Source: Acanthaster planci (taxonomy: Eukaryota > Echinodermata > Asteroidea > Valvatida > Acanthasteridae). From it: a DNA stretch of 64,000 bases. The first letter of the stretch is position 1, and each line of letters begins with the position of its first letter. The stretch covers positions 595,682 to 659,681 of the forward strand of contig NW_019091502.1 in NCBI RefSeq assembly GCF_001949145.1, in the 5' to 3' direction. Under the pieces are notes generated by a model. The model was not told the origin of the DNA and made no database searches. It saw only the letters and a program-made list of their open reading frames with translations. Positions 1 to 12,900 of the stretch are shown here, piece by piece. The translations under genes and the position numbers were made by a program.

Positions 1-3000
1 GTGCCCTCTGGCTAGTCGTGAGAAGACTTGCACACTCTACAAGTTTCTATGTATTCGTTTTCTCTGAATCGCATATACATGTACATGTAATCACAATGTA
101 GTGAAGGCAACTTTGGAGTGATACACAAAGAGCACCATGCCCCACATGAAAGACATGTCACTCTTGCATTTAAAGGACGAATAGTACACTTGCATTCATT
201 GGATTGTAAAGAATAGTGTTTTGTTTGGGTCTTTTGTTTTGTTTTTTAAAATGAGAAAATTTATCCAGTTTTCTACTGATCTCATGAAGTTTTTCAGTAC
301 TTTTGTTTTTGTTATTCCAGTTTTGCAGAACCCAAAACTACAAAATATCATGCCAAACAAGCCATCAGATTGAATAAAATGTGTGACAGAAGCATAGAAT
401 AACAGTTCTGAAACATTCAGTACGCACAGTATACAGTGGCACCAGTGAAAACTGCAAAACTACTGTTAATTCCAGTTTTCTGAATTCACCACACAAGTCT
501 GAAAAATAAACTTCTTGTTCTTTTTGTAATTGTTTTGGTTCCTCTTTTTCCTGGGAGCGAGCTAGTTTGTCCTGACTGTCAGTAACAACTGGCAGTTAGG
601 GGACATTTCCATCCTCAGTCTGTTGGTTGGAGAGCCAACACGAACAGAGCTTGTAGATTTTTATCTGAGTTTTTTTTTTTTCGCCAACTTCCCCCAAGCG
701 CAGCCGTTAGGACCCTGCGCCAACAAAGGCGTCTGTTGACGCTGCTACTCGGGCTGCCTAGTTGCAACAGAGTGTATGGGTAGGTCAGCTAGTTCTCAAA
801 CCAAACCTGGCGCTCAGTTCTTCCCACTCCTGACCACTTCCCTCTCCTGTTTTTCTACCTTTCTTGAGCAAAAGTCCCCCTGTTTTTTTCAGAATTGATG
901 CTAGAAAGTTACTTGTATTGAGGGCTTGTTTTTCTTCTAAATGGAGGTTTGTATAAGAATAGTTCAGATGTGAGTTGACATTTAATTATTTGGCTGTGTT
1001 ATTGATTTGAGGCTGTTTGAATGGTTTGATCCAATTGACATGTTGCAACAGATGTTGGAGGCATCTTTTGAATTCAAAGTTAATATCGGTTGCCTTTTTA
1101 CACTACTGAAATTTTGGATGTTCTTTCGTTTCATTCATTGGGTTCCTTTCAATTTGTGTGGGGTTTTTGCAGGCACTGGATGGTACTGAATGGTACTGAA
1201 TGGCACCGTAAAGGTTGTCATTACGCTGATTTTGTCACTACCAGTAGAAATTTTTTGTAAACGTTTGTCCATGTCATTAATCTTGTAGGATACGCATGTT
1301 TTTGTCATGGTTATGAGTCACTGTTGATATTGTCTCTTGGGCCAGAGTTGGTGAAAATTGTTGCGACTTTCATTTACAGCAGTTGCATTGTCGTTATTTG
1401 TCAGTGTAGACATTTGCCATTCAAAAGATCATTGTCATTTATCATTTTCACCATTCAGTTTGACTGCATCCAGTGAGCCATTGTCATTCTCTTTGTCAAT
1501 GTCTCTGACAATGTTACCACTGCCACAGTCTCTTTTGGCCCTTGGTGGCGTACATGTATCATGACTGCCATGCATGATACCATGCCATTGCCAAGTATAA
1601 TTGGTGTCAGTTTTCCAGTTTGTAGTTCTCAATCTATTACCCGTCAAGCACATACATGTGATGGATTTTAATGAGTTAACCCGCCGTTGAAATTTACACT
1701 CCCCATTCAAAATTCCATCAATGCAGCAGTCAGAAGATATTCCTCCTAAGGTTTTGCAGGTACCTGTATTTGCACTGTGTAATAAAGTTACTTTTATCAG
1801 TTGATCTACAAAAAGTAGTACAATATTGTAAAAAAATACTCAATAAAAATGGTCCTATGTGGCTAGTTGTCTTTATTTCGGGATTGTCTCTTTTTATTTC
1901 GATTTAATTTTCATAACTGTAAATACTTGTGGGCCAACACTTGTGCGGAAAAATACTGGTTGGTAGTTGTTGATGTGAAGTGTTTTTTGTTTTTGTTTTG
2001 TAGGGTTTTTTATGTTATCATATTTGGTTGGCATTTTATTGAATAATTGTGTTTATTTTGTGTGGTAGAACCCCACACGAGCTGAACCTGCTTTGCAAAC
2101 AGCAACAATGTATCGCAGCTCCAACCATTTCATTCGGTGTGAAATCGTGTGAGGATGAAAAAAAAATGGAATATGACCAACCTAGAAATGTAAAAAAAAT
2201 TATTGAGTTGGACTTGTTAGAAGCAGCAGATGGCAATGCAGGCATAGGAAATATAGTTTGATGGAAAAAACTACAGGCACGTAAGGGTGTAAGGGGTAAT
2301 TACAAATCCTCTCCCCCTTGAAAAAGTTATTCTAGCCCCTCTCAAAAAGGCTGTGAGTCTAAGTAGGCTTCCCTAAGTCCTGATTTTCCCTTGTCATCAA
2401 AGTCATTAAAAGTCATCCAGTATGGGTAAAAATTGTACACCAAAGAGCCATCAAATATTGAAAATCACTTTCATCCCTCCCCCAGATATTTGTAGTCGCC
2501 TACCAGTACGTGCCCAGACAGGAGAGTGCAAGTAGGCTCAAATTTGTCACAGTATCGGAAAGAGGAACCCCTGAAAGTGCAGGGGCCGAAACGGTCATGG
2601 GCACTAACTGCACTTCTTTGTTTAGGGCAGACATCTAAACTCATCCAAGCTCAGACTGGCTTTATTTAGAAAACAGTGCTTACCTGTAGTTGGGTATTTA
2701 CTGCAGCTTCTGAAGTTTTTGTTGTTTTAAAATGCAAGGATTTGGCTTAAAAACAGGTGCCTTTGAAATGTAAATAATGGCCAAGTTCCAATTTTACTTC
2801 TGGGAAATTGATTGTGTTATCTGCTGTTTAAACCCGCCCTCCACCTGCTTTATCTCTGTTTAATTCTCAGGTCCTTGTTCTGAAGCGTGTTTCTGAAATA
2901 CAAATTCTCTTGTAGACAAAATTTTTGGAGGAAAAATGGTTAATTGCAAAGTTGTTTCGTCGTGTTGTTGCTATTTTTGTAGTTTTTGGGGGAGGGGGGA

Positions 3001-3637
3001 TAATTTTTTGCTTGGAACATTCCCAGATCCTGTATGCAAAAGCCACCACTCCATGGAATATGATAGGGAGATTCTTCAAACCTTCAGGAGGTATCAGATC
3101 TCATAAAGAGAGTTGCTGTGCTCTACCGTATGTTCCTCAATCCTGCAAAATCCTTCAAAAGCTACATGTAGCAGGATCGGAGGGGATGGAGATCACCGTG
3201 ATATGGAACTTCCGCTATTGAACTCTCAATATCCATTTATATTCAAATTTAGAAAAATCCAGAGTTTTTCAGTGTATTCATGCGATAATAACTTCATAGT
3301 AATATGTCAGAATACATTCATTCACATATATCTGTGTTGTCAGTTTGTCTTTTAATGTACCCATTAAACAGAATATTGTTCATTAACATGTTCATAAACA
3401 TCAACCCTAACCCTCCCTCATCTTTCAAAATCCATGGGGGGAGTTTAGAGATTGTTTGAAAATCAAGGAAGGTACTGGTAGAGCCCAGCCACTTATTCCA
3501 TATTAGGTTGATGCAAGTTGAAAGTTGTACTAGAATGTGTACATGTAGATTGATTCTTGCAGAGTTGAATCTCTAGAGAGTAGGCTTTGACAAGTGAAAT
3601 CCTATTTGTTGATATTTCTTTTGTTTGATTGGTACAG
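1..3637 (+). other. Intron upstream of the OSR final exon
   Basis: The zinc-finger exon starting at 3638 is entered in the middle of a codon after an AG acceptor, so this stretch is at least partly intron of the OSR gene. No other exon is recognisable: I looked for the first zinc finger that should precede the HSKEKPF linker and found none in any frame. The DNA is AT-rich, with homopolymer runs and one ACATGTACATGTA palindrome near 76. Small ORFs here are not conserved families I know. Confidence 0.6.
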
Positions 3638-4043
3638 GTATATCCATTCCAAAGAGAAACCCTTTAAGTGTCCTGAGTGTGGCAAGGGCTTCTGCCAGGC
3701 ACGCACCTTGGCCGTGCACAAGACCCTGCACCTGCAGGAGTCGCCCCACAAGTGCTCCACCTGTGGCCGCACCTTCAACCAGCGCAGCAACCTTAAGACC
3801 CACCTGCTGACCCACACCGACATCAAGCCCTACAGCTGCGAGCACTGTGGCAAGGTCTTCCGGCGCAACTGTGACCTGCGCCGGCACAGCCTGACCCATG
3901 GGGAGGGCGGAGAGGAGGGGTTGGCAATCTCCGAAGGGGGCGAAGAGGGATCAGGCCTTGAGGAAGGCGAGTTGGAGGTCCACGTGCAGGGGAACGCCCT
4001 CTGTGAAGAGAGGCCGCAGGTGCCCACAGCAGCAGTACAGTAA
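3638..4043 (+). CDS. OSR: Odd-skipped related zinc-finger transcription factor, last coding exon (5' partial)
   Basis: C2H2 zinc-finger DNA-binding protein of the odd-skipped family, a nuclear regulator of mesoderm, gut and nephric development in animals. The exon opens with the tail of a finger linker ([12 protein letters not shown]). It then encodes three complete C2H2 fingers: CPECGKGF...[13 protein letters not shown]...HLLTH and CEHCGKVF...HSLTH. The string [12 protein letters not shown] and the finger [12 protein letters not shown] are diagnostic for OSR1/OSR2/Bowl. A Gly/Glu-rich acidic tail of about 47 residues follows, ending in TAA at 4041-4043. The acceptor is ttggtacag at 3631-3637, and the first exon base completes an Arg codon. 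At least one more finger and the N-terminal half lie upstream of the window. The GC-rich, CpG-containing exon stands out sharply from its AT-rich surroundings. The choice between OSR1, OSR2 and a single ancestral gene cannot be made from this exon. Confidence 0.93.
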
Positions 4044-4952
4044 TAGCCGTGTCTGAATCTATTGGATCTGGCTTGGCTTTAATGCACACTTCTATAGGAA
4101 TCATCTGCAGCTGCGAGCCAGGACAAACCATGGGTGCATATGTTACTTCCATGCGTATCCTCGGCTTTCAGACACAATTTTTGTAACATTTAGTCTGGTG
4201 CCAGTGGTGGTTTGGCTCCAGCCTCTGGTATTAGTATTTATGTACAAAGGTCATTGTTGTTCTAATCATTAAAATGTAAATGGTACATTATGACATGTAA
4301 AGGATATATTGCAGCTACATTGTAAGAGTGGAAAAGTGAAGGTGAAAGGTTATATAAGTTGGTTTGGGATAAGATGTTGGGCAGAAAGTTTTATTTTTTA
4401 GGTTTGGGAAGTGTAGGTTGCACAAAGAGAGTAAGCTTGAGATTCAACTCATATTTATTATTTTTGGTTGATATTCTGTTAGAAATATGTAATATTGGTT
4501 AAGTATGTAAATGTGACGCAGAATTCTTATTTATTGTTAATTTTTGGTAGCGTTTTTAGACCTTTTATGGGATTGACGTTTAATGTGGTGGGTTGTAGTT
4601 GCTTCTCTGCAAATTGTTCCTTTATCTCTGTTTTTATTGATTGAAATGACAACCATTTCTTTGCAGTCAGTATTAAATCTTTCAGTACAGACATACCTCG
4701 AAAAAAAGTGGACCCGCCCACTCTTGATATGTAAATAATACAACTTGGCTATTCCATGTTTGAATGAAAGGGTGCACACATGTATGTGTATTTTGATTCC
4801 CTTGTTTTTTCCCACTCGGTGATACTTAGATAGCATTTGAAATGTTCACTTATAGAATAGTACAACAGAAATTGACCTCAGTTTGACCTGCATTCCCTCT
4901 GCCCCCCCTTTTTTGGTAGAAATTTGACAAATTCGTATTGGCATTTAATAAA
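4044..4952 (+). other. OSR 3' untranslated region (predicted)
   Basis: AT-rich sequence directly after the OSR stop codon, without a conserved ORF. The best polyadenylation hexamer is AATAAA at 4947-4952, followed by T/GT-rich sequence (tttcatgttcatattgtgtaca), as expected of a cleavage region. A weaker ATTAAA lies at 4268-4273. The 3' end is therefore an inference. Confidence 0.45.
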
Positions 4953-7900
4953 AAGTACTTTCATGTTCATATTGTGTACATGTACTATGAGAAGTGTATC
5001 AGATCTACAGTATGTATGTAGGTTTTTGTCTGTGTGTTACCAGTACCTTGTGGCAGTCACATGCAGTGCCAGAGGGCGCTTTTCTTAAAAAGGAGCAGGC
5101 TTTTTAAGTACCACATACTAGTACAGTGATCATCCAACTTTTCTGTCTTTTCTCTTTTGGACAAAAGTACTCTGAATTTGACATAATCTTCAGCCAAATG
5201 ACTTGTTTCACTGTTTTAAAACCTTTTTTTTATTGTCTACTGCTTATTTGTGATGTCAGCTTGGCAATTTGAAATAACTTTTGAAAAACCTGCTTTGTCT
5301 GGAGCCCACTTCTAACACTTGCTTGGCAAATTGCCCATTTTTTGTGATCACAGAATGGTGTCCAGTACTTCATTGTGTACAGTATGTCACTAAATCAAAA
5401 AGGTTATCCATTTCGGGATTGTCAACACTTTGGAGCAAAAAATGTTAGCCAAATTTCCTATTAGAAACTGAACTGTTATGGAAATTGTAGAAATAATTGT
5501 ACCCTGATGTCTGTTTTATTGGCATTAAAAAATCCAGGAGTTTTCAGAGAGCTTGATTTAATGTTTGAATTACCAGAAAATGGTGCTATGTGATTGTGTT
5601 ATTTGTTACTCCATGAATGCCAATGTTTTAATTAGAATTTAATGGAAGTGGTGATAAATGAAGTGTAGAAATCTTATAAATAACAAAGACTGTTAAAGCT
5701 TCAACAGTTGTTGCGCACTTCTTATTCGGGAATGGGGCATTTATTCAATTTGAAATCTGGTGGGTGTAATCTTAAGTACTGGTATTAAAAGAAGCTAATG
5801 TTACCATGGTTACAGTTTTTTCAGTTGGTTTGTACAGTCTGAGGTTAAAGACTTGCACCTTTTTCTCCCAGAGCATGATGTATATATGTATGCACCCGAC
5901 ATTCCAGATTTTTAATTGCCTAATTTCACAGCCGTTTCAATTGATTCTGTTCAGTTGTTTCTCCACTGAACTTGAACTTTGGTTGAATGTTCAGATTTAG
6001 AAAGATTGTTAGGTTTGTCCTAAGCTTAGTGATTTCTGACTCTGTATAAATGGAAAAGAATGAAACAGGAGCAAACAAACTTCAGAAATTCACTTGCAGG
6101 TTTGTGTCCTGCCCAAGGATTTTTCACGGTTGCTTTCTCACAAAATTTCTGAAGGCTCAGAACATGTATTACCTTGGTCACAAATACAGAATGAACCGAA
6201 AAAGCATGGGACGGGGGATTTGAGAAGAAAATATCCATGAAATAATCAACAGAGGTTTTAAAGGCTGCACAGCACCATAGGTCTATGGTATACTGTGTTT
6301 GTCATTGGTTGAAAAGTACCCCTTGAAAAAGCTGACATTTTGTGCTCTAACCAGCCTTAATGGTAAACTCAGGATTTTCCACATCTTGAAAGCGATTGAC
6401 ATTCCTGACATCAGGGGAAGCCTCATGAAAGAATCTGGAAGTCAGGAAAAAAATTGGGACAAATCTCATCCCTGATAGGATCTTGGGGAGGGAGTGGCCA
6501 TGTGGGGTAGGGGTGGGGGGGATAAAAATACATGTATGATATAACAAGAAAGTATTGCTCTGTGTAAAATGTACATGAATGTAACTAACATAGTATGACT
6601 GTTTCTCCAGTAATGGGTGTCTGTGGTAAATTTCTATTGAAAAATGGTGTTGCGTTGTACCATACCAACGAGAATTTTGGGGATCTCCTTCAAAGTAGAG
6701 TAAAAATGAAAAGGGATTTTTAAATAATTATTTAGGGCAGTGTGCCACAGTTGACAAGTATTTGTCTTGCATTTTTACCCAACTCCGAGAGGAAAGTTTG
6801 TATATTTTAGAAGATATCTTTTTTTTTGGTCCCACTCATTTTTGTTTTTTGTTCATGATGCAATTGCGTTATGAGGAGTTGAACTAATTTATGTGCAATT
6901 ACATGTAGCTATGACTTTAATGTTACCACCATAGTCACCTTCTTGTACTATGGATGGAAAGTTTAGGAATTTTTTGTGCTAGATTTTCCTTATGATTTTA
7001 ATTTTTTCTTTGTCAATTTCATCCACCGTTTCCAATTTCTACAAACGTTGCCAATGAGACTACTTTAAATGAATTAATTATAAATTACAAATTTTATTAT
7101 GGACTTAAAAAGAAGAAAAATTCTTCCAGCAAAATGAAAATTGGACATTTTATGATGAATGCAATAAAAATGATACCACTGAAAAAAAAGTGTGGATTTT
7201 TTTTGGCAGTCCAACATATATATATTAAAAAATACATGTGCTGAAAAAATATTTGACACATACAAACCAGTTGTTTTGAGTGTTTTAGATTTCAATGAAT
7301 TTATTTCAACAATTTTTATTTGAAATGGAGTTCAAACTTGAGAAATACCCAACCTCTTTTGCTCACTTTGGAGTTGTTGGGATTTCTGAAGTTTTTTATC
7401 CAGTTTGCAGTTCAAAACAAAAGTTACCCTGGCATATGGAAAGGAAGACAATGGAAAAGAACATTTTGACTGAATGCAGGTAACTGAAAGACAGAACAAG
7501 ATAACCTGTGACATTTCTATTTACATTCAGTGCAATTCACGTTTCTCAAAATTCCCTCTTTAGGTGTGCAATATTCATGCATATTGTGTTTGTTGCTGGG
7601 GATCATGGCACTGTCAATGCAATATAGTTTACTTGAAATTCCAGAAACCCCTACAAAACAACACAAACTTTCTAAAAATAAGGGCAGTTTGGGCCAAGTA
7701 CCACCATGGGACACTGAGGCAGTCATTAGGAAAGATAAAACCATGGGCTTGAAGCATTAACCAGGTCAGTCAAATCTTAATACATGAATGTGTAAAGTTT
7801 GTTAATTTCCCAATATTAAAAGACAAAGCAAAGACAGATGACTTTAAGTTCCCTTTCAGGATATATAATATCATGTTGCCATTAATTTCTTTTAAAATAG

Positions 7901-9883
7901 GGGAGGATCCTGGGGCATGAGGGGGGCACACACCTCCCTTCTTTCACAAAAAATAAAAAGGGAAGAAAAGGAGGAAGGGGGAAATCAGGGAGGAACCCAG
8001 CCCATAAACGGGACAAATGCATGAGAAACAACAGTTCTGCTTCCATTAACCAACCTCTCTAATTTATGGCTGCGACCTTAACATTTCAATTTTGCCCCCC
8101 CCCCTTTTTAAATCATGGATCCACCCCTGAATAGGGCACTAAACAGCACAGCTTACAAATAAGAATATGCTTATTCATTTTCAGAAGGATTTCAACTACA
8201 CTTTCTACAATAAAATAGAAGAATTGTAAGTGCAGTTGGATATGAAGAGGTAGTCCCAAATTGTGCAATGCCCCACACCATACCATTACATCATGTAGCA
8301 AAGTATTAATTGCCCACAAGAATATGACCCAAAAGCAAATTTACTGTACACAACTTAAAATAAATGACAACAAAATCCACAAAGCAGCAAAGAGTGACAA
8401 TTGCACCTATTCCACAAAAGTTTGGGCCTCTTGCTTTCCCCACCAACATGATTATCTGCTTTGAAACTTTAAAATAATGAAAATCTGCTATAAAAGTTAA
8501 GACAGTGTCTGTACATTAAGTACAAAGACATTTATTCTATTACTGGTAAAAATGTCTCATACTCGACTCTTGAGGGCGCTGTTGAAAATCACCAAACAGT
8601 CTGCAGTACAAAAATATGTAATCTGTATGTTTAAAAAGAAACTACCTACAAAATTCACATAGGATATCATTATTCATACATGGAACAAAAACTGCAAAAT
8701 TTATTTTTTCCATACATCTATTCTGCAAAAGAAAAAAGCTAGGACCCATCAACTGTAATAATAATATACATGTACATGTAGTCCATTGTGATGGTGTTCT
8801 TTGAAGAATGAGCTGGTAAGTCTACATCATGAAAGTCAACCATGACAATTTGGAAAGAGGGATTACAGCTGGCAATGGGCAGATGAGTTATTTTCAAGGC
8901 CTAACAATGCAAACATGTCCTCCTTTGTTGCACTGTCTGCAGTGACTGCCCATCAAACAACAGACTGTTTCCCAACTTCTGATTCTTGGTTACAACAGTC
9001 TTCACAAGAAAGCTTGCACCTGTCTCCACCCTCATTACACTGCATCTCTACAAGACTTTGGCCTGCGTTCTAAGTCTGGTCTCAACCCTGCTTCATGTAC
9101 CCAGAACATCTAATTGTAGCTGGTGACAATCCATTCCAGGCACAGGCACCTTGGCTCTGGAATAAACATGTACAGCACATCTGCCTGAGTCCTTCCTTGG
9201 ATGTCTTAAGAAAGTCTATACGTGTACATGTATATTTGATTAAACATTCATGCTTTCTTTATTCCTTGTTTATATTTGACTAATTTACATGTATGTACTT
9301 CACTTAGTCACTTGATTGAGGATTCTTTCCATTTTCTTTTGTTTGGTTATTGTTCAGTGCTGTGAATACATCGTGAGTATTAAGTGCGTTATATAGATGA
9401 CTTAATTGTACTGTTTCTATGACAACGGTTGCTAGGAAGCTTGTTTGCCAAGAGGATGACTGTTAATAAGGCAATGGTTACCAGGATAGTTGCTAGGAAA
9501 ATGGTTGCTTGGATTGTTTGTTGAGAGGATGGCTCCTTGGAAGATTGTTTCTGAGATGACGGTTGCTAAGAAGATGGTTGTAACAATGATGGATGCTGTG
9601 ACGTTTCTAGGGTGGTTGCTAGGAAAGCGGATCCCCCCATATTGTTGTCAGGACAATGGTTGCAACGAGGACGATAACTAGAAAACTGTGGCCAGGGACA
9701 CAGTTTAGCTACATGTACATGTAGGTGGGTAGTTGCAAAGGAAACAGGTTTTGGATTGATTGCGAGGATCATGTTAGAATTACTGGGAATGATATCACCA
9801 TGACAACTGTAATGGGGAGAAAGGCAGTTGCTTTGGGAATAGTGGTTGTGGAATTGCAAAGGCAGCTGCTCAGAAAATGGTTG
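4953..9883. other. Intergenic spacer between convergent OSR and glutaminase genes
   Basis: No exon is recognisable on either strand. The ORFs are short and low in complexity. The part next to 9884 must contain the glutaminase 3' UTR on the minus strand; a possible AATAAA on that strand is TTTATT at 9258-9263. A T-rich and A-rich block around 7060-7280 and several ACATGTA palindromes are visible. From about 9420 on, a degenerate minisatellite begins. Confidence 0.5.
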
Positions 9884-9905
9884 CTAGGAGGACAGTTGCC
9901 TGGAT
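9420..9905. repeat. Degenerate GGTTGCTAGGA minisatellite
   Basis: About 20-30-bp units built around ggttgctaggaa(g) recur with many substitutions and length changes, for example near 9428, 9490, 9562, 9613 and 9880. The array runs into the last glutaminase exon, so the stop codon and the last few codons of that gene lie inside it. Copy number cannot be counted by eye because the units are diverged. Confidence 0.55.
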
Positions 9906-12900
9906 GACGCAGCCGCTCGCAGCAATGCAGCAATTTCTGTGTGTCCGAACTTCTCGGCATCATCCACTGGAGTACGGTCCCATCTGAAAAAAAAAAAGAT
10001 TTGAACTTCTGAATCCTCTTTGAATGAATGGAGAATGCAAGAGATGATCAGAACAGCCTGTTAACCACTTGCCTCTGTGTCAAATTTGAAGTTGCATGAT
10101 GCAAACCTGGGATATTTTCAAGATTTTCCATTTTCAAAATTCTTCAAACCCACACGGATGACTGTCTGGTGGCTACTCTAATCTGACAGACAACATCTAT
10201 TGATGCCCGAGTATTTCAGACAGGCCTGCCGCCTTGTAAAAAGAGGCCAGATTGTGCGGGGTTATGTAACTTTCTTTTGTTCCTGAAACTGGCACAGTGC
10301 GCTACTGACATCTTCTTAATAGGGACCAGATTAGCGTGCAGCGGTAGCTATCGCTCATCACTGGAGCACTTTGCCCCCGGAGGTAATCTACCCGTGCTGA
10401 ATGCCACAAACAGTGTTATAATCTCTCAAAAAAGGACGGTTTTCCTCTGCTATTAACAACTGAAAAAAATGTTGGCAATTTCAGTAGCTTGGTCTTTTGT
10501 TCCGAGTACAATCTTTTAAGAATGAGCCATTGGTTTCCTGCACAGTGCAGGATTTTGGCGGATTTAATTCCAGCAAGAATGCCTGAGTCAAGTGCTTGAC
10601 CTCACCTGTCTTTCATGTTTGGGTCCACCTTGCACTTCTCCAGCAAGAAGCGGACCACCTCGACATGCCCCTGTGCTGCGCCAACATGCAGCGCTGAACG
10701 GTCGTCGTAATCTCGCTGCTCCATGTCTGCACCCTGCAGGAGGTACTGTCTGAGCACGCTCACATCCCCGTTGTATGCAGCAAAGAGGAGCTTGACAACT
10801 CGCGAGGCCTACAGATAGAAATGTAAGAATTTGAACTAAGAACTCAAACTAAGAACTCAAACTAAGAACTCAAACTAAGATCCGAATTGGGTCAGTCAAG
10901 AAAACGATACACTTACCATCTCTTTGGTATCATGTTGTTATGAGTGAAGTAAGCATTTTTGTTTGCATGGTATCGCTACCCCTGATTGGGAAGCATGTAC
11001 ATATTTTTGGATCCTTCCAAATTAACTAGAAAGATGAACAAAGAAATTGACTGGAGCACGATTTAAACGTGCTTAGGTTTTATCCAACCTACACAGAGAC
11101 AGGTACCACTGTTTATCTAAGTCAAAGACAACTGAACTGCATTGAGTACTTACTGAGTAATGAGAAATCACGAAGTAGTGAACATTGAGAACTGAGTACT
11201 AAATGCTCACGAGTATATTCTGAGCTTAGGTAGCTCTGAGTATTTGGTAGTAAGTAATGAGTAACAAGCAGAATGTAAAACAAAACTTGGTAACCATGAA
11301 CGTATTCCACAGTAAAAAGAGGACAGAAAATATCACCTTGCTTTCGATGCGTTGTTTTCTTGGGTCTTGCTTTTTGGTAGCATGGAGTAGATTGTCATAG
11401 TTGTGGAAGTTATACATGCTGACAAGTTTCTGTGACAAAATGATAAGTTCTAGATAAGATGTTAAAATTCAGTCTTCTTTTGAAATTCCATGGAAAATTT
11501 GTTCAAGTAAGAACATGAAAGATGAAGGGAAGAGTGCAAACTTTCACAAACTTGAGCTTTGACCCTGAGGCACCCCCAAGAAACCCTGCTAAATTTCATA
11601 AGTCGTAAGGCAGACCTCAAGTTACCTCCTCTATAGTTTTCTATTTTCCATTGACCCTAACCCGGGGGTTAGGTTGTATGTAAAATTGAAATCATAGGAT
11701 TTGGGACTGTTAGGGCCATGGAAATTAGGACTGGACTAAAACACCCATTCTTAGGAAATTCTACCAAAAATTAGTCCAAGTTGAGAAATAGGAAAAAAGG
11801 CAGAATGTAAGCTTTTTCAAGTAAATTATCAAAGCTTTGAAGTCAAGATCCTCACCTCGCAGAAGTCGGCTCCTCTGACGCTGTTGCCAAACCGGTCCAG
11901 TAGAGGTGAGAACAGCATGAAACCCATGACGTTAGGCACTACGACCATGATGCCACCAGCTACGCCCGACTTGGCCGGCATTCCAACCTGATCCGATGGG
12001 GAAAAAGTAACATTAACCGATTATAAAGCAAGGGTGCTATTGGCCATCTATTAAAAGGTCTCCAAATATTGAGGCCTATTTTTCAATAGATAATAGTTCT
12101 TTTTATGAACATTTTTAATTTCAATTAAACGAAAGCTTGACTGGTTTTCCCAGGCCTCGAAATGAACAATGGCCATGACGGCCAGTGCCGTCGTTGCCCT
12201 TCCCACTGGCTGAGATGCCCCATGCCAAATCTCCGTCCTCAAGGCCAGTTTTGCCTTGCCCTATATTTACCTTGGTCGTCATGCCCTTTTCCATAAACAT
12301 CCATAAGCCTATTAAAACATGAAAATCCTTGGTTTGAGATGCTTGCAAACCCATTGAAAGTGTATTTTGACGTCATGCCACCCTGATCAGCTGTCTTAAA
12401 ATCTCACACAATCGATGCACAGACAGTGATAGATAACGCGCATCGGCTTTGATGTCAATGCACTGAATGTACATCTTGTACATCCACATGAAGCATGCAG
12501 TGTACATACACATGTACTGTACACTTGTACATAGAAGCACAGGTCCTGAATGTGCTAATTATTCAAGCAGCGACAACCCCGTTGCAAAATAAATGCCTCT
12601 GTTTGTGCTCTCACATTCCAGCAGGAGTACATGCGAAAGATTTCACAAGCAGAGTTGCCTGACTTCTTCTTTCTCAGTGCTTGTAAGTGTGGTACACAAT
12701 TCACATTCATTCACATTGAGGTCCATGTACATGTACAAGGCGTGCGTGCGTACGTACATGCATGCGGTGTATGTTCCGATTGTCAAAACATTTGATGACT
12801 GAATATTGGCATTTAGCCTCCATGCCCCTTTTACAGATTTTATCTGGCCTTGGTGGCCTCCCAACTGGCCGTGATGCCCTCTATAATTTTGCTTCATTGA

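Noticed and set aside
3590-3637. Extension of the zinc-finger frame upstream of the acceptor
   Set aside because: The residues before [10 protein letters not shown] do not match the family, which should read a preceding finger here; a splice acceptor sits at the point where similarity begins.
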